A stretch of 46,638 bases of DNA, from the NCBI GenBank assembly GCA_947644695.1, contig CANSAJ010000007.1, positions 1 to 46,638 on the forward strand, read 5' to 3'. A program made the position numbers and the translations under genes. The notes under the pieces are model-generated. The model ran no database searches, was not told the origin of the DNA, and was given only the letters and a program-made list of their open reading frames with translations. Source of the stretch: an uncultured Bacillota bacterium (GTDB lineage Bacteria; Bacillota_I; Bacilli_A; RF39; UBA660). Below, one piece after another: positions 9,215 through 18,450 of this stretch. How positions within the stretch are numbered: position 1 is the first letter of the stretch; every line of letters starts with the position of its first letter.

Positions 9215-9762
9215 TATCCTATAATCTCCTCTACTGTTTTTCCACGTAATGCTGCAATATGTTCAGCGCTTCTTTGTTTCTTTAGTGCATCCATAGCAGC
9301 TTTAGCTGTATTTATTTGTGTATTGCTTCCAAGTGATTTTGATACTATATCTTTAACACCAGCAAGCTCTAATACGTTACGAACTGGTCCACCAGCGATT
9401 ATTCCGCTTCCGGCTTTAGCTGGTTTTATTAATACTTTTGCAGCTCCGCATATTCCAGTAACTTCATGACTTAAAGTTCTATCTTCTACTAAATTAACTT
9501 TAATTACATTTTTTTCTGCTGCTTTAATAGCTTTTGAAATTGCTTCTGGTACTTCATTTGCTTTTCCAGTTCCTAGTCCTACTCTACCTTTTCTGTCACC
9601 TACTGCAACAGTAGCAGTAAATCTCATTGAACGTCCGCCTTTAGTTGTTTTAGATACACGCCCGATAGAGATAACTTTTTCTTCATAAGGACTTTTTTTA
9701 ACGAATTCTCTTTTGTTATTTCTTTCTCTATTATTTCTTTCTTTTCCGTTATTATCTTTCAT
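9214..9762 (-). CDS. rpsE: 30S ribosomal protein S5
   Basis: 182 residues, a little longer than typical (about 166) because of a hydrophilic N-terminal tail rich in N, R, E and K (1-22). The double-stranded-RNA-binding-like domain ([31 protein letters not shown]) and the C-terminal domain ([16 protein letters not shown]) are complete. S5 works in decoding fidelity and mRNA unwinding at the entry channel. It is translationally coupled to rplO. Confidence 0.97.
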   Translation of the reverse strand: MKDNNGKERNNRERNNKREFVKKSPYEEKVISIGRVSKTTKGGRSMRFTATVAVGDRKGRVGLGTGKANEVPEAISKAIKAAEKNVIKVNLVEDRTLSHEVTGICGAAKVLIKPAKAGSGIIAGGPVRNVLELAGVKDIVSKSLGSNTQINTAKAAMDALKKQRSAEHIAALRGKTVEEIIG

Positions 9763-9774
9763 AATATCCTCCCT

Positions 9775-10128
9775 TTAGAATTTAAGTCCAGCCTCGCGTG
9801 CTGCGTCTGCTAGGGCTTTTACTCTTCCGTGATATTTGTATCCACCACGGTCGAATACTACTTCAGTGATACCTGCGGCTAATGCTTTTTTAGCAACTTC
9901 TGTTCCTACTTTTGTTGCGGCGTCCATATCACATTTTTTTATTTTCATATCTAATGAAGAGGCACTTACTAATGTTACACCATTTACATCATCTATAAGT
10001 TGTGCATAGATGTTTGTATTACTTCTAAATACGTTTAATCTTGGTGTGTTTGAGTCTCCAGAGACATTTTTTCTAATGCGTGCACGTCTTTTCATACGAC
10101 TCACATTTTTTGATTCTTTTTTTATCAT
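9775..10128 (-). CDS. rplR: 50S ribosomal protein L18
   Basis: 117 residues with the basic N-terminal arm ([14 protein letters not shown]), the [18 protein letters not shown] core and the C-terminal [20 protein letters not shown] motif. L18 binds 5S rRNA in the central protuberance. It lies 12 bases before rpsE in normal spc order, with a GGAGG-type site. Confidence 0.97.
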   Translation of the reverse strand: MIKKESKNVSRMKRRARIRKNVSGDSNTPRLNVFRSNTNIYAQLIDDVNGVTLVSASSLDMKIKKCDMDAATKVGTEVAKKALAAGITEVVFDRGGYKYHGRVKALADAAREAGLKF

Positions 10129-10142
10129 ATTTTATACCTCCC

Positions 10143-10679
10143 TTAAGCAGCTTTCTTTCCTTCCTTACGTCTTATAAATTCATCTTTATATTTAATTCCT
10201 TTTCCTTTATAAGGTTCAGGTTCTCTTACACTACGAATTTTAGCTGCAAATTCTCCAACAACTTGTTTATCAAATCCACTTATTGTTAATTCGTTTTGAC
10301 TTGGAGCTTCCATTTTTATTCCTGTTGGAGCTTCCATTTTAACTGGATGTGAATACCCAGCACTTATGGTTAATGTGTTCCCGGCAACAGCAAATTTGTA
10401 ACCAACACCATTTATTTCTAATTCTTTTTTAAAACCTTCGCTTACTCCAATTAACATATTATTTATGTTTGCATTTGTAGTTCCGTGAAGTTGTTTTAAT
10501 GTTTTAGAATCGTTGTCTCTTGTTACTAAAACTTTACCATCTTCTATTTTTACATTGATTCCTGGTTTAGTATCTAGAGTCATATTTCCTAATTTTCCTG
10601 ATACACTTACATTATTTTCGTTAACATTAACTGTTACACCTTCAGGTATAACTAATTCTCTATTACCTATTCTACTCAT
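10143..10679 (-). CDS. rplF: 50S ribosomal protein L6
   Basis: 178 residues, two related L6 domains (about 1-80 and 81-170). The start MSRIGNRELVIPEGVTV and the C-terminal signature EPEPYKGKGIKY with the basic tail RRKEGKKAA are normal. L6 sits near the sarcin-ricin loop and the factor-binding site. Downstream of rpsH by nine bases. Confidence 0.97.
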   Translation of the reverse strand: MSRIGNRELVIPEGVTVNVNENNVSVSGKLGNMTLDTKPGINVKIEDGKVLVTRDNDSKTLKQLHGTTNANINNMLIGVSEGFKKELEINGVGYKFAVAGNTLTISAGYSHPVKMEAPTGIKMEAPSQNELTISGFDKQVVGEFAAKIRSVREPEPYKGKGIKYKDEFIRRKEGKKAA

Positions 10680-10688
10680 ATTAACTCC

Positions 10689-11084
10689 TTACCAAATATA
10701 TGCAAGAACTTCTCCACCTAAGTTTTCTTTTCTTGCTTCCCTATCTGTCATTATTCCTTTAGAAGTTGATACTATAGCTATTCCTAGACCATTTAATACT
10801 CTTGGAACTTCAGTAGCGTTTACGTATACTCTAAGTCCAGGTTTACTGATTCTTTTTAGACCAGTTATTACCCTTTCTTTTTTCTCTCCATATTTTAATT
10901 TTAATGTTAACATTTTTTTAGATCCGTCAGTTATTTCTTCAAAACCATTAATGTATCCTTCACTCTCTAAAATTCTAGCAATTTCTTTAGTCATTTTTGA
11001 ACTAAGTACGTCAACTGTTTTATATTTCATTGCACTTGCATTACGAATTCTTGTAAGCATATCGGCAATTATATCATTTACCAT
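10689..11084 (-). CDS. rpsH: 30S ribosomal protein S8
   Basis: 131 residues: [16 protein letters not shown], the central [20 protein letters not shown] stretch, and the C-terminal [18 protein letters not shown] and [10 protein letters not shown]8 binds the central domain of 16S rRNA (helix 21) and in enteric bacteria represses the spc operon; no copy of that target was assessed here. Confidence 0.97.
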   Translation of the reverse strand: MVNDIIADMLTRIRNASAMKYKTVDVLSSKMTKEIARILESEGYINGFEEITDGSKKMLTLKLKYGEKKERVITGLKRISKPGLRVYVNATEVPRVLNGLGIAIVSTSKGIMTDREARKENLGGEVLAYIW

Positions 11085-11102
11085 TACTATAGTCCTCCCT
11101 TC

Positions 11103-11288
11103 TTACCAACTAGACTTTTTAACGCCTGGTATTTGTCCTTTATAAGCTAGTTCTCTAAAGCATATACGGCATAGTCCGAATTTTCTTAATACTCCGTGAG
11201 GTCTACCGCATCTTTCGCATCTTGTATAATTTCTTACTTTAAATTTTGAGCCTCTTTTTTGACTTACTTTTTTACTTGTTTTTGCCAT
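11103..11288 (-). CDS. rpsN: 30S ribosomal protein S14, zinc form (type Z)
   Basis: 61 residues from the ATG at 11286-11288 ([16 protein letters not shown]), the family length; a longer in-frame version begins 12 codons earlier but lacks the good TAAGGAGG site that precedes this ATG. Two CxxC pairs ([11 protein letters not shown] and LCRICF) form the zinc knuckle, and the end [11 protein letters not shown] is conserved. Needed for assembly of the 30S head. It lies between rplE and rpsH, as in Bacillus. Confidence 0.97.
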   Translation of the reverse strand: MAKTSKKVSQKRGSKFKVRNYTRCERCGRPHGVLRKFGLCRICFRELAYKGQIPGVKKSSW

Positions 11289-11301
11289 TCGTGTGACCTC
11301 C

Positions 11302-11841
11302 TTATTTCTTGAAAGGTAAACCAAAACTACTTAATAGTTCTAGAGCTTCTTCATTTGTTTTAGCAGTTGTTACTATAACTATGTCTAATCCTCTAGTTTT
11401 TATTACTGTATCGTAGTCTACTTCAGGGAATATTAATTGTTCTTTTATTCCTAAAGTATAGTTTCCTCTTCCATCAAAACTCATGCGTGAAATTCCTCTA
11501 AAGTCACGTACACGTGGTAATGCTATTTTCACTAATTTTTCTAAGAATGTATACATTCTTTCACCACGTAAAGTTACTTTGCAACCGATTTTATTTCCTT
11601 CTCTAAGTTTGAAGCCTGCGATTGATTTTTTTGCTTTTGTAATTACGGGCTTTTGACCAGCAATACATTCTAATTCTTTTACTGCAGCTTCTAAGTATTT
11701 TGAATCTGTTATAGCATCTCCTACACCCATGTTAAGTACTATTTTTTCTAGTTTTGGTACTTGCATAATAGATGTGTATCCAAATTTTTCTTTTAGAGCA
11801 GGCACGATTTCTTTATCATAAACTTCTTTTAATGTTTCCAT
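11302..11841 (-). CDS. rplE: 50S ribosomal protein L5
   Basis: 179 residues with the start [20 protein letters not shown], the NMGVGDA motif, the [17 protein letters not shown]-site loop and the C-terminal [15 protein letters not shown] segment. L5 binds 5S rRNA and contacts P-site tRNA and S13. It follows rplX by 14 bases. Confidence 0.97.
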   Translation of the reverse strand: METLKEVYDKEIVPALKEKFGYTSIMQVPKLEKIVLNMGVGDAITDSKYLEAAVKELECIAGQKPVITKAKKSIAGFKLREGNKIGCKVTLRGERMYTFLEKLVKIALPRVRDFRGISRMSFDGRGNYTLGIKEQLIFPEVDYDTVIKTRGLDIVIVTTAKTNEEALELLSSFGLPFKK

Positions 11842-11855
11842 TATTTGCCTCCTAT

Positions 11856-12134
11856 TTATTTACTTTCCTTTTTAGTTTCTTTCTTTGAGTCTTTTTTAGT
11901 TTCTTTTTTTTCACTATTTGATATAACTTTTACATTTGATATATGAATAGGAGCTTCTGTTTCAAGGATTCCTCCAGTTTCGTTTGTTCTACCAGGTTTA
12001 ATATGTTTTTTTACGATATTTACGCCTTCAACAATAACTCTGTTTTCATCTCTTAAAACTTTTGATACTTTGCCTTCTTTTCCTTTATTGCTTCCAGTAA
12101 TTACTTTTACTTTATCTCCGATTTTAATTCTCAT
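11856..12134 (-). CDS. rplX: 50S ribosomal protein L24 with shortened, lysine-rich C-terminus
   Basis: 92 residues (usual 100-105). The KOW domain is complete ([21 protein letters not shown]) and so is the [14 protein letters not shown] segment. The usual C-terminal part of the family, with the CPKCGKPTRVG-like element, is missing; instead the protein ends in about 20 residues of K, E, S and T only (from NSEKKE on). L24 initiates large-subunit assembly. The altered end may be lineage-specific. Start and ribosome site are clear. Confidence 0.95.
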   Translation of the reverse strand: MRIKIGDKVKVITGSNKGKEGKVSKVLRDENRVIVEGVNIVKKHIKPGRTNETGGILETEAPIHISNVKVISNSEKKETKKDSKKETKKESK

Positions 12135-12146
12135 ACTCGTATCCTC

Positions 12147-12515
12147 CTATAATACTTCTGGTGCTAGTGAAACTATCTTCATAAATTCTTTATCACGAAG
12201 TTCACGAGCAACTGGTCCTAGAACACGTGTTCCAACTGGACTCTTATCATCTTTAATTAGAACACAAGCATTGTCATCAAATTTAATGTGTGATCCATCA
12301 GGTCTTTTAACACCTTGAACTGTTCTAACTATTACAGCTTTTACGACTTTTCCTTTTTTAACGTTTGAGTTAGGTATAGCTTTTTTTACAGTACCTACTA
12401 CTACGTCTCCAATATTTCCGCTTCTTACAAAGCTTCCGCCAAGTACTCTAATTACTAATATTTCACGAGCACCTGAGTTGTCAGCTACTTTTAAACGGCT
12501 TTCTGGTTGTACCAT
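12147..12515 (-). CDS. rplN: 50S ribosomal protein L14
   Basis: 122 residues when begun at the ATG giving [18 protein letters not shown], the exact family length. A GTG three codons earlier exists but is only two bases from the GGAGG site, too close to be used. [17 protein letters not shown] and the final [17 protein letters not shown] part are normal. L14 forms a bridge to 16S helix 14 and binds the RsfS silencing factor. Confidence 0.96.
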   Translation of the reverse strand: MVQPESRLKVADNSGAREILVIRVLGGSFVRSGNIGDVVVGTVKKAIPNSNVKKGKVVKAVIVRTVQGVKRPDGSHIKFDDNACVLIKDDKSPVGTRVLGPVARELRDKEFMKIVSLAPEVL

Positions 12516-12532
12516 AATACTCACGTCCTCCT

Positions 12533-12790
12533 TTATAGTATGATAGCTTCTTCTACTATGCTATCTAGTACAAATCTTTTAGTTTTACTTAGTGGACGAC
12601 ATGCTACTATTTTTACTATGTCGCCTACTTTAGCTTTATTTTCTTCATCATGTGCTTTATATTTTTTTGAATATTTAACTCTTTTTTTGTAAATTGGGTG
12701 TTTTTTGTATGTTTCAGTTTCTACTACAATAGTTTTATCCATGCTTGCACTTACAACTTTACCCACTACTGTTTCTTTAAGTTTTTCCAT
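12533..12790 (-). CDS. rpsQ: 30S ribosomal protein S17
   Basis: 85 residues, OB-fold: [40 protein letters not shown] and [17 protein letters not shown] are all typical. A primary 16S rRNA binder at the base of the body. Eight bases after rpmC. Confidence 0.97.
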   Translation of the reverse strand: MEKLKETVVGKVVSASMDKTIVVETETYKKHPIYKKRVKYSKKYKAHDEENKAKVGDIVKIVACRPLSKTKRFVLDSIVEEAIIL

Positions 12791-12798
12791 ATTTCCTC

Positions 12799-12993
12799 CT
12801 ACTTCTCGTCCTTACGTTCGTTAAGTACGGTTTTCATTCTAGCGACATCATGTCTTAATTCTTTTATTCTATGTGGTTTTTCAAGTCCACTTGTAGCTCC
12901 ACTAAAACGTAGGTTCCATAATTCTTTTTTTACTTCTGTAATTTTTGTGTTTATTTCTTCAGTGGTCATTTTTCTTATTTCATTAGTTTTCAT
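12799..12993 (-). CDS. rpmC: 50S ribosomal protein L29
   Basis: 64 residues, two helices: [18 protein letters not shown], then [20 protein letters not shown] and [17 protein letters not shown]29 lies beside L23 at the exit tunnel where nascent-chain factors bind. Its start overlaps the end of rplP by 11 bases, so translation is probably coupled. Confidence 0.97.
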   Translation of the reverse strand: MKTNEIRKMTTEEINTKITEVKKELWNLRFSGATSGLEKPHRIKELRHDVARMKTVLNERKDEK

Positions 12994-13417
12994 TTACTTC
13001 ACCACTTTCTTTCATTATGAATTTTGTTTTAATTGGTAATTTATGGCTAGCTAAACGAAAGGCTTCTCTTGCAGTTTCTTCAGTAACATCATCCATCTCA
13101 AACATGATTTTACCTTCTTTAACTACTGCTACCCATTCTTCAACAGCACCTTTTCCGCTTCCCATACGAACTTCTAATGGTTTTTTTGTTCTTGCTAAAT
13201 GAGGGAATATGTTAATCCAAATTTTACCTCTTTTAGACTTTTTCATTTCTCTTGTCATTGCTACACGAGCTGCTTCAATTTGTCTTGCAGTTATGTAAGA
13301 ACCTTCTTTAGCAACTAGTCCGTAAGTTCCAAAAGATAACTTATTTTTACCTTTACTTTTACCTTCATAGCTTAGACGATGAGGTTTTCTGTATTTAGTT
13401 CTCTTTGGTAGTAACAT
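12983..13417 (-). CDS. rplP: 50S ribosomal protein L16
   Basis: 144 residues beginning with the canonical [14 protein letters not shown]. The [20 protein letters not shown] stretch and [13 protein letters not shown] are present. L16 helps position A-site tRNA. The first 23 bases overlap the rpsC tail; this long overlap results from an extended S3 C-terminus rather than an altered L16. Confidence 0.97.
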   Translation of the reverse strand: MLLPKRTKYRKPHRLSYEGKSKGKNKLSFGTYGLVAKEGSYITARQIEAARVAMTREMKKSKRGKIWINIFPHLARTKKPLEVRMGSGKGAVEEWVAVVKEGKIMFEMDDVTEETAREAFRLASHKLPIKTKFIMKESGEVNEN

Positions 13418-14072
13418 CTTTTTTACCTCCCTTATTTCCTTTAGCAGGAAGGATCTCTCCTTTGTATATCCAAACTTTTACACCGATTTTTCCGTAGATT
13501 GTATCAGCTTCTTTATGAGCATAGTCTATATCAGCTCTTAATGTATGTAAAGGTACTGTTCCTTCTGTGTATCCTTCACTTCTTGCTATTTCAGCACCGT
13601 TTAAACGTCCAGATACTTGAGTTTTGATACCTTTTGCTCCTGCTTTCATTGTGTTTCTTATTGCTCTTTTTTGGGCAACTCTGAATGAAGCACGATTTTC
13701 AATTTGTGTTGCGATGTTTTCTGCAACTAATGCTGCATTCAAATCTGGTTGTTTGATTTCTACTATTGAAATGTAGATTTCCTCTCCAGTTAGTTTTGAT
13801 AACTCTTTTTTATGTTTTTCTATTTCTTCTCCACCACGACCTATTACGATTCCAGGTTTAGAAGTATTAATTATTACATTTGTTCTCTTTTTATTTCTTT
13901 CTATAACAATATTAGCGACTGAGCTTCCTTTTAATTTCTTTTCTAAGTATTCACGAATTTTAATATCTGTATTTAAAAGCTTTGAAAAGTCCTTACTAGG
14001 TGCATACCATTTACTTTCCCAGTCTTTATTAATTCCTATTCTTAGTCCGACTGGACTTACTTTTTGCCCCAT
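13395..14072 (-). CDS. rpsC: 30S ribosomal protein S3
   Basis: 225 residues: start [22 protein letters not shown] domain with [16 protein letters not shown] (about 77-92) and the C-terminal domain with [20 protein letters not shown] and [14 protein letters not shown]3 lines the mRNA entry channel. The basic C-terminal tail ([15 protein letters not shown]) runs 23 bases into rplP. Confidence 0.97.
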   Translation of the reverse strand: MGQKVSPVGLRIGINKDWESKWYAPSKDFSKLLNTDIKIREYLEKKLKGSSVANIVIERNKKRTNVIINTSKPGIVIGRGGEEIEKHKKELSKLTGEEIYISIVEIKQPDLNAALVAENIATQIENRASFRVAQKRAIRNTMKAGAKGIKTQVSGRLNGAEIARSEGYTEGTVPLHTLRADIDYAHKEADTIYGKIGVKVWIYKGEILPAKGNKGGKKDVTTKEN

Positions 14073-14075
14073 TCT

Positions 14076-14426
14076 CTAGTCCTCCTTTATTGTCTCTCCG
14101 TCACTTACGCACACGTATATGTGACTAGTTCTTTTATCTCTTCTATCAACAGAACCACGAGAAGCTATTTTACTTCTTTTTAATGTTGTTCCTTCATTGA
14201 TATATGTTTCTTTTATATATAGTTTATTTTCATCTAAATTTAAGTTGTTAACTGCATTTGCTACAGCGCTATTTAATACTTTACTTATTAAACGACTTCC
14301 TTTTGTATTAGTGTTCATAAGTATAGCTCTAGCTTCTGCTACTTTTTTTCCTCTTATAAGGTCAAGGGTCATTCTTGCTTTTCTAGGTGCAATCATGGCA
14401 CCTTTATGTATTGCATAAGTTTCCAT
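14076..14426 (-). CDS. rplV: 50S ribosomal protein L22
   Basis: 116 residues with APRKARMTLDLIRGK, LISKVLNSAVANAVNN and the tunnel-lining beta-hairpin (about 80-100, RSKIASRGSVDRRDKRTSHI). L22 shapes the exit-tunnel constriction. It sits three bases before rpsC and is normal for the family apart from a slightly extended acidic end. Confidence 0.97.
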   Translation of the reverse strand: METYAIHKGAMIAPRKARMTLDLIRGKKVAEARAILMNTNTKGSRLISKVLNSAVANAVNNLNLDENKLYIKETYINEGTTLKRSKIASRGSVDRRDKRTSHIYVCVSDGETIKED

Positions 14427-14438
14427 ATTTCCACCTTC

Positions 14439-14711
14439 CTATTTGTTTTCGCCAGCGTGTCCACCAAACTTACGAGTTTGTGCAAACTCTCCAAGCTTGT
14501 GACCTACCATGTCTTCTGTTATGTACACAGGAATAAACTCTTTTCCATTATGTACTGCTATTGTATGCCCAACAAAATCAGGATAAATTGTTGAACGACG
14601 TGACCAAGTTTTAATTACTTCTTTTTTACCACTTTCGTTTAATGCTTTTACTTTTTTTAGTAATCTATCAAACACATATGGTCCTTTTTTTAAACTTCTT
14701 GACATACTCAC
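14439..14711 (-). CDS. rpsS: 30S ribosomal protein S19
   Basis: 90 residues: [20 protein letters not shown], then [20 protein letters not shown] and the C-terminal [16 protein letters not shown]. Located in the 30S head next to S13. A start two codons later (MSRSLKKG) is equally possible. Spacing of 11 bases after rplB. Confidence 0.97.
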   Translation of the reverse strand: MSMSRSLKKGPYVFDRLLKKVKALNESGKKEVIKTWSRRSTIYPDFVGHTIAVHNGKEFIPVYITEDMVGHKLGEFAQTRKFGGHAGENK

Positions 14712-14722
14712 AAATCCTTTCT

Positions 14723-15556
14723 CTATTTTTTCTTTCTACGTGATACTATTAATTTCTCACTAGCTTTTTTTGTTTTACGTGTCTTAAGTCCTAACGCTGG
14801 TTTACCCCATGGAGTCATAGGTCCTTTGCGTCCGATTGGAGCTCTACCTTCACCACCACCATGTGGATGGTCGTTAGGGTTCATGACAGATCCACGTACT
14901 GTAGGACGCCATCCCATATGTCTTTTACGTCCAGCTTTTCCTAAATGTACTAGTTCATAATCAAGATTACCAACTGTACCTATAGTAGCACGACATACGC
15001 CTTGGATCTTTCTTGTTTCTCCAGATTTTAATCTGATTAGGACATATTTTCCTTCTCTTCCTAGGATTTGTGCACTTGAACCCGCGCTTCTTGCAAGTTG
15101 TGCTCCTTTTCCAGGATTTAATTCTATATTATGAATTACAGTTCCAACTGGAATATTCATAAGTGGTAGTGCATTACCTATTTTAATATCAACATTTTCT
15201 CCACTTTCGATTTTGTCTCCAACTTTTAAATTAAGTGGTGCGATGATATACCTTTTTTCTCCATCTGCATAATTGATTAATGCAATGTTTGCACTTCTGT
15301 TTGGATCGTATTCGATCGAGCTAACAGTTCCTATTATTCCGTCTTTATTTCTTTTGAAATCTATTACACGGTATTTTCTTTTAACTCCTCCTCCACGATG
15401 TCTTACAGTGATTCTACCTTGATTATTTCTTCCAGCTTTACTTTTAGTTTTTCTTGTTAAACTTTTTTCAGGAGTACTTTTAGTGATTTCTTCGTTTACT
15501 AGAGTACTCATGTGTCTAGTTCCATTTGTTATTGGTTTATATTTTCTAATTGCCAT
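14723..15556 (-). CDS. rplB: 50S ribosomal protein L2
   Basis: 277 residues, full length. The peptidyl-transferase-supporting segment [18 protein letters not shown] is intact including its conserved histidines, and the basic tail [18 protein letters not shown] is present. One of the most conserved large-subunit proteins, required for subunit association. Eleven bases after rplW. Confidence 0.98.
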   Translation of the reverse strand: MAIRKYKPITNGTRHMSTLVNEEITKSTPEKSLTRKTKSKAGRNNQGRITVRHRGGGVKRKYRVIDFKRNKDGIIGTVSSIEYDPNRSANIALINYADGEKRYIIAPLNLKVGDKIESGENVDIKIGNALPLMNIPVGTVIHNIELNPGKGAQLARSAGSSAQILGREGKYVLIRLKSGETRKIQGVCRATIGTVGNLDYELVHLGKAGRKRHMGWRPTVRGSVMNPNDHPHGGGEGRAPIGRKGPMTPWGKPALGLKTRKTKKASEKLIVSRRKKK

Positions 15557-15567
15557 ATAATCACCTT

Positions 15568-15837
15568 CTAAAACTCTATTGTAGAGCCTTCCTTAAGTTT
15601 TACATAAGCTTTTTTATAAGATGAAGTGTATCCAGTATATTTACCTACTCTTCTCTTTTTGCTTCCTTGATTAACTGTGTTAACGCTTTCTACTTTTACT
15701 CCAAAGTTGCTTTCTATAGCTTGTTTAATTTGAGTTTTATTAGCTTTTTTGTCCACTTTGAATACATATACGTTTTCACTAGCTAAGTTATTTGTCTTTT
15801 CAGTTACTATTGGTGCTTTGATTATTTCAAAATTCAT
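15568..15837 (-). CDS. rplW: 50S ribosomal protein L23
   Basis: 89 residues (family about 95) with [20 protein letters not shown] and the [17 protein letters not shown] stretch. L23 docks trigger factor and SRP at the tunnel exit. Its start codon overlaps the last base of rplD (stop/start overlap), indicating coupling. Confidence 0.96.
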   Translation of the reverse strand: MNFEIIKAPIVTEKTNNLASENVYVFKVDKKANKTQIKQAIESNFGVKVESVNTVNQGSKKRRVGKYTGYTSSYKKAYVKLKEGSTIEF

Positions 15838-16460
15838 TATTTAAGCACCTCCTCTATTTTTGTTACACTAGCTTCGTCTATTAATAAATTATCAGCACTC
15901 ACTAAGTCTAAAACGTTTACTCCTGTTGGTTCTACTACAAATAAGTTACTAACATTTCTTGCTGCAAGAGCAACATTTCCATTTTCTCCATCAGTTACGA
16001 TTAATGTTTTACCTGTTAGTTTTAAATTATTTAGTGTAGATAGGAATTCTTTAGTTTTAGGTGTTTCTAATTCTAAATTTTCAACTACGCATAGTTTTTT
16101 ATCTTTGAATTTTTCAGAAAGAGCACTTTTTAATGCTAATCTTCTTTCTTTTCTGTTCATTTTAAAGCTGTAGTCTCTTGGAGTAGGTCCGAATACTATT
16201 CCTCCACCTACCCAGTGAGGAGCTCTAGTTGAACCTTGACGAGCACGTCCTGTTCCTTTTTGTCTCCATGGTTTTCTTCCACCACCACTAACTTCGCTTC
16301 TGTCTTTAGTTTTATGTGTTCCTTGTCTTAGTGAAGCAAGTCCTAGTCTGATGGCATCGCTCATAACAACTTCGTTTATTTCTATGTTCCATATTTCATC
16401 ATTAAGTGTTATATCTTTTACTTCAGATCCGCTTAGTGATAATACTTTTGTTTTTGCCAT
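15837..16460 (-). CDS. rplD: 50S ribosomal protein L4
   Basis: 207 residues. The tunnel loop KTKDRSEVSGGGRKPWRQKG and TGRARQGSTRAPHWVGGGIV are canonical. L4 in many bacteria represses this operon by binding its leader; a structured leader is present before rpsJ here, but it does not obviously copy the E. coli L4 target. One-base overlaps link it to rplC and rplW. Confidence 0.97.
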   Translation of the reverse strand: MAKTKVLSLSGSEVKDITLNDEIWNIEINEVVMSDAIRLGLASLRQGTHKTKDRSEVSGGGRKPWRQKGTGRARQGSTRAPHWVGGGIVFGPTPRDYSFKMNRKERRLALKSALSEKFKDKKLCVVENLELETPKTKEFLSTLNNLKLTGKTLIVTDGENGNVALAARNVSNLFVVEPTGVNVLDLVSADNLLIDEASVTKIEEVLK

Positions 16461-17296
16461 TATTCTTCACCTTCCTTTTGTGAAGTTTCTTCTTCTGTAT
16501 TAGATTCTGTATCAGTTTCTGCCATCTCTTCAGTTTCTGTTACAGTTTCTTCTGTTTCTACTGGAGTTTCTTCTACTACTTCTGTTACTTCTTCTGTAAC
16601 AGCTTCATTAGTTTCTTCTATAACTTCTTCAACTACATAAGATACTAATTCTCTAGCTTCTTTGCTACCTCCATTTTTAATTGCTGTTTTTACTAGAACA
16701 TAACCTTTTTTTGGTCCTGGGATGTTTCCACTTATAAGTAAGCAACTGTTTTCTACATCTACTGCGATAATTTCAAGATTTTGAATAGTTACTTGTTCAT
16801 TACCCATATGTCCTGGTAATTTTTTTCCTTTTAAGACTCTCATTGGTCTCATTGGTCCACGAGAACCAACAGCTCTGTGATAATGTGAACCATGTGACAT
16901 AGGTCCTCTACTGAAGTTATGTCTCTTAATTGTTCCTTGGAAGCCTTTACCTTTTGATGTACCTGTTACATCAACTATTTCTCCAGCTTCAAAAGTTTCT
17001 ACACCGATTATTTGTCCAACCTCGTAGTTAGTTACATCTAATCCTTTTATTTCTTTTAAGAAGCGCTTAGGTGTAGTATTAGCTTTTTTAACGTGTCCCA
17101 TTTCTGGTTTATTAGATACTTTTTCTCTTTTAGTAAAAGCACCTAATTGAATGCTGTTATACCCATCTTTTTCAACTGTTTTGATTTGAGTAACAACGTT
17201 AGCTTCAACTTCTACTACAGTTACTGGTATAAGTTTTCCGTCAGTTGTGAATACTTCTGTCATTCCAACTTTACGGCCTAAGATTCCTTTAGTCAT
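16460..17296 (-). CDS. rplC: 50S ribosomal protein L3 with long acidic C-terminal tail
   Basis: 278 residues, whereas bacterial L3 is about 205-215. Residues 1-207 are a complete L3: [36 protein letters not shown] (about 113-132) with the glutamine that PrmB methylates in other bacteria, and the [13 protein letters not shown] loop that reaches the peptidyl-transferase centre. Residues about 216-278 form a tail almost entirely of E, T and V (plus S, P, D) with one lysine. The tail is in frame and ends in TAA one base into rplD, so it is not a frameshift. Function of the tail is unknown. Confidence 0.96.
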   Translation of the reverse strand: MTKGILGRKVGMTEVFTTDGKLIPVTVVEVEANVVTQIKTVEKDGYNSIQLGAFTKREKVSNKPEMGHVKKANTTPKRFLKEIKGLDVTNYEVGQIIGVETFEAGEIVDVTGTSKGKGFQGTIKRHNFSRGPMSHGSHYHRAVGSRGPMRPMRVLKGKKLPGHMGNEQVTIQNLEIIAVDVENSCLLISGNIPGPKKGYVLVKTAIKNGGSKEARELVSYVVEEVIEETNEAVTEEVTEVVEETPVETEETVTETEEMAETDTESNTEEETSQKEGEE

Positions 17297-17321
17297 AATT
17301 ATCCTCCCTATAAATTTTTAA

Positions 17322-17630
17322 TTATAATTTAATTTCGATATCTACCCCACTAGGTAAGTCTAAGTGTGTTAGAGCTTCTACAGTTTCTTTACTTGGACTA
17401 TCAATATCAATTAATCTTTTGTGTGTACGCATCTCGAATTGTTCACGAGAATCTTTATATTTGTGAACAGCTCTTAATACAGTAAATTTTTCAATATCAG
17501 TTGGTAGTGGAACTGGTCCTGATACTATACCACCTGTTCTTTTTACTGTATCAACGATTTTGCTTGCGGCTCCATCTAATATTCTGTGGTCGTAAGCTTT
17601 AAGTCTGATACGAACTTTTTCCTTTGCCAT
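17322..17630 (-). CDS. rpsJ: 30S ribosomal protein S10
   Basis: 102 residues: [40 protein letters not shown] and the C-terminal [17 protein letters not shown]10 lies in the 30S head and, with NusB, binds boxA RNA in rRNA antitermination. It is the first gene of the operon; the ATG follows a GGAGGG site and a structured leader. Confidence 0.98.
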   Translation of the reverse strand: MAKEKVRIRLKAYDHRILDGAASKIVDTVKRTGGIVSGPVPLPTDIEKFTVLRAVHKYKDSREQFEMRTHKRLIDIDSPSKETVEALTHLDLPSGVDIEIKL

Positions 17631-17650
17631 TTTTGTTTACCCTCCTTCGC

Positions 17651-17739
17651 CTATTTTTCAAATAGACTCGCTCGGCATAAATTACCTGATACTAAATTAA
17701 ATATTTACAACTTAACCGGGTGTATCAGCAACCTTATGC
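17651..17739 (-). promoter_or_regulatory. Structured 5' leader of the S10 operon
   Basis: On the transcript, GCATAA (17739-17734) pairs with TTATGC (17680-17675) and CTGATAC (17728-17722) pairs with GTATCAG (17692-17686), separated by a symmetric five-base internal loop; the apical part holds ACCCGG. A second hairpin, CTATTT-GAA-AAATAG (17651-17665), lies just before the ribosome site. Such leaders before rpsJ commonly mediate autogenous control by a ribosomal protein. Pairings are seen directly; function is inferred. Confidence 0.6.
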
Positions 17740-17762
17740 TTCTTTGCGGTCATTCGTAGTTA

Positions 17763-17791
17763 ATTATATGATAATTATGGGCAAAAATCAA
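17763..17791 (-). promoter_or_regulatory. Promoter of the S10-spc-alpha operon
   Basis: Minus-strand TTGATT (17786-17791) and TATAAT (17763-17768) with a 17-base spacer; start of transcription near 17756, giving a leader of about 125 bases before rpsJ. From 17792 to 17971 I see only AT-rich sequence. Confidence 0.85.
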
Positions 17792-17971
17792 CCTTTTTTT
17801 TGCAAATTTTTCGTAAAGTTTTCGTAAAATAAAATTTATATTTTTTAGCATAAATTCAGGAAATTTTATTTTTAGTTTTTCTTATTTTATTTCTAGAAGA
17901 ATGTCTATTAAAAATAAAGTTGATTTTTTTGAAAAAATAGCTATATATAATATAGAAAGAGAAAAAAGTTT

Positions 17972-18127
17972 TTATTTTATTTTTGTTTTTTTGTTTACAT
18001 TTAGTAATTTTATTTGAAATGTGTTATCTTTATTTTCAATAATTAAGATCTCTTTTTCATTAGTTGAAGAAATTATTTTAATTATTTCATTTTCTTTTAT
18101 TGATATAGTTTTTATATTTTTTGGCAT
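17972..18127 (-). CDS. Small hypothetical protein, 51 residues
   Basis: An open frame starting MPKNIKTISIKENEIIKIIS and ending in KKTKIK, preceded by an AAGGATTG ribosome-site-like sequence. It alternates hydrophobic I/L runs with N, E and K, like a small beta-rich protein. No family recognised. It is divergent from the small ribbon-helix-helix gene and lies between that gene and the S10 promoter. The strong AT bias makes chance open frames of this size possible, so confidence is low. Confidence 0.4.
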   Translation of the reverse strand: MPKNIKTISIKENEIIKIISSTNEKEILIIENKDNTFQIKLLNVNKKTKIK

Positions 18128-18155
18128 TTTTTTACAATCCTTTTTTTAAAGTTTT

Positions 18156-18183
18156 TTGTTATTATCAGTAATTATTATATAAT
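18156..18183 (+). promoter_or_regulatory. Putative promoter for the small RHH gene
   Basis: TTGTTA (18156-18161), 16 bases, TATAAT (18178-18183). A small inverted repeat TGGC-TTAT-GCCA (18191-18202) follows in the leader. Position fits the downstream gene. Confidence 0.45.
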
Positions 18184-18262
18184 ATATTTATGGCTTATGC
18201 CAGATTTTTCTAATATATTATATATTTTTTGAATATCTTAAAATTATTGTAGGTGGTATGTT

Positions 18263-18433
18263 ATGAAATTTGAAATAAAGAAGACTAAAGAAAAAGAACC
18301 TGCTACATATAAATCTATTTATATAAAGGAGAGTCTTGCCCAAGAAGTAGAATTAATAGCTAAAGAAAATAATACTTCTTTTAATAACGTAGTTATCAGT
18401 ATGATTGAAGCTTGTTTATATTCAGATAAATAG
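18263..18433 (+). CDS. Small ribbon-helix-helix (Arc/CopG-like) protein
   Basis: 56 residues, start MKFEIKKTKEKEPATYKSIY. The pattern beta-strand (YKSIYIKESL, 16-25), helix (AQEVELIAKENN), turn (TSFNNV) and second helix (VISMIEACLY) is that of a minimal ribbon-helix-helix DNA-binding domain; the strand residues that would read DNA are K17, I19 and I21. AGGTGG precedes the ATG and a strong hairpin terminator follows. A toxin partner is not visible nearby. Probably a small transcription regulator; target unknown. Confidence 0.65.
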   Translation: MKFEIKKTKEKEPATYKSIYIKESLAQEVELIAKENNTSFNNVVISMIEACLYSDK

Positions 18434-18450
18434 CCTTGTTTGTATTAATG

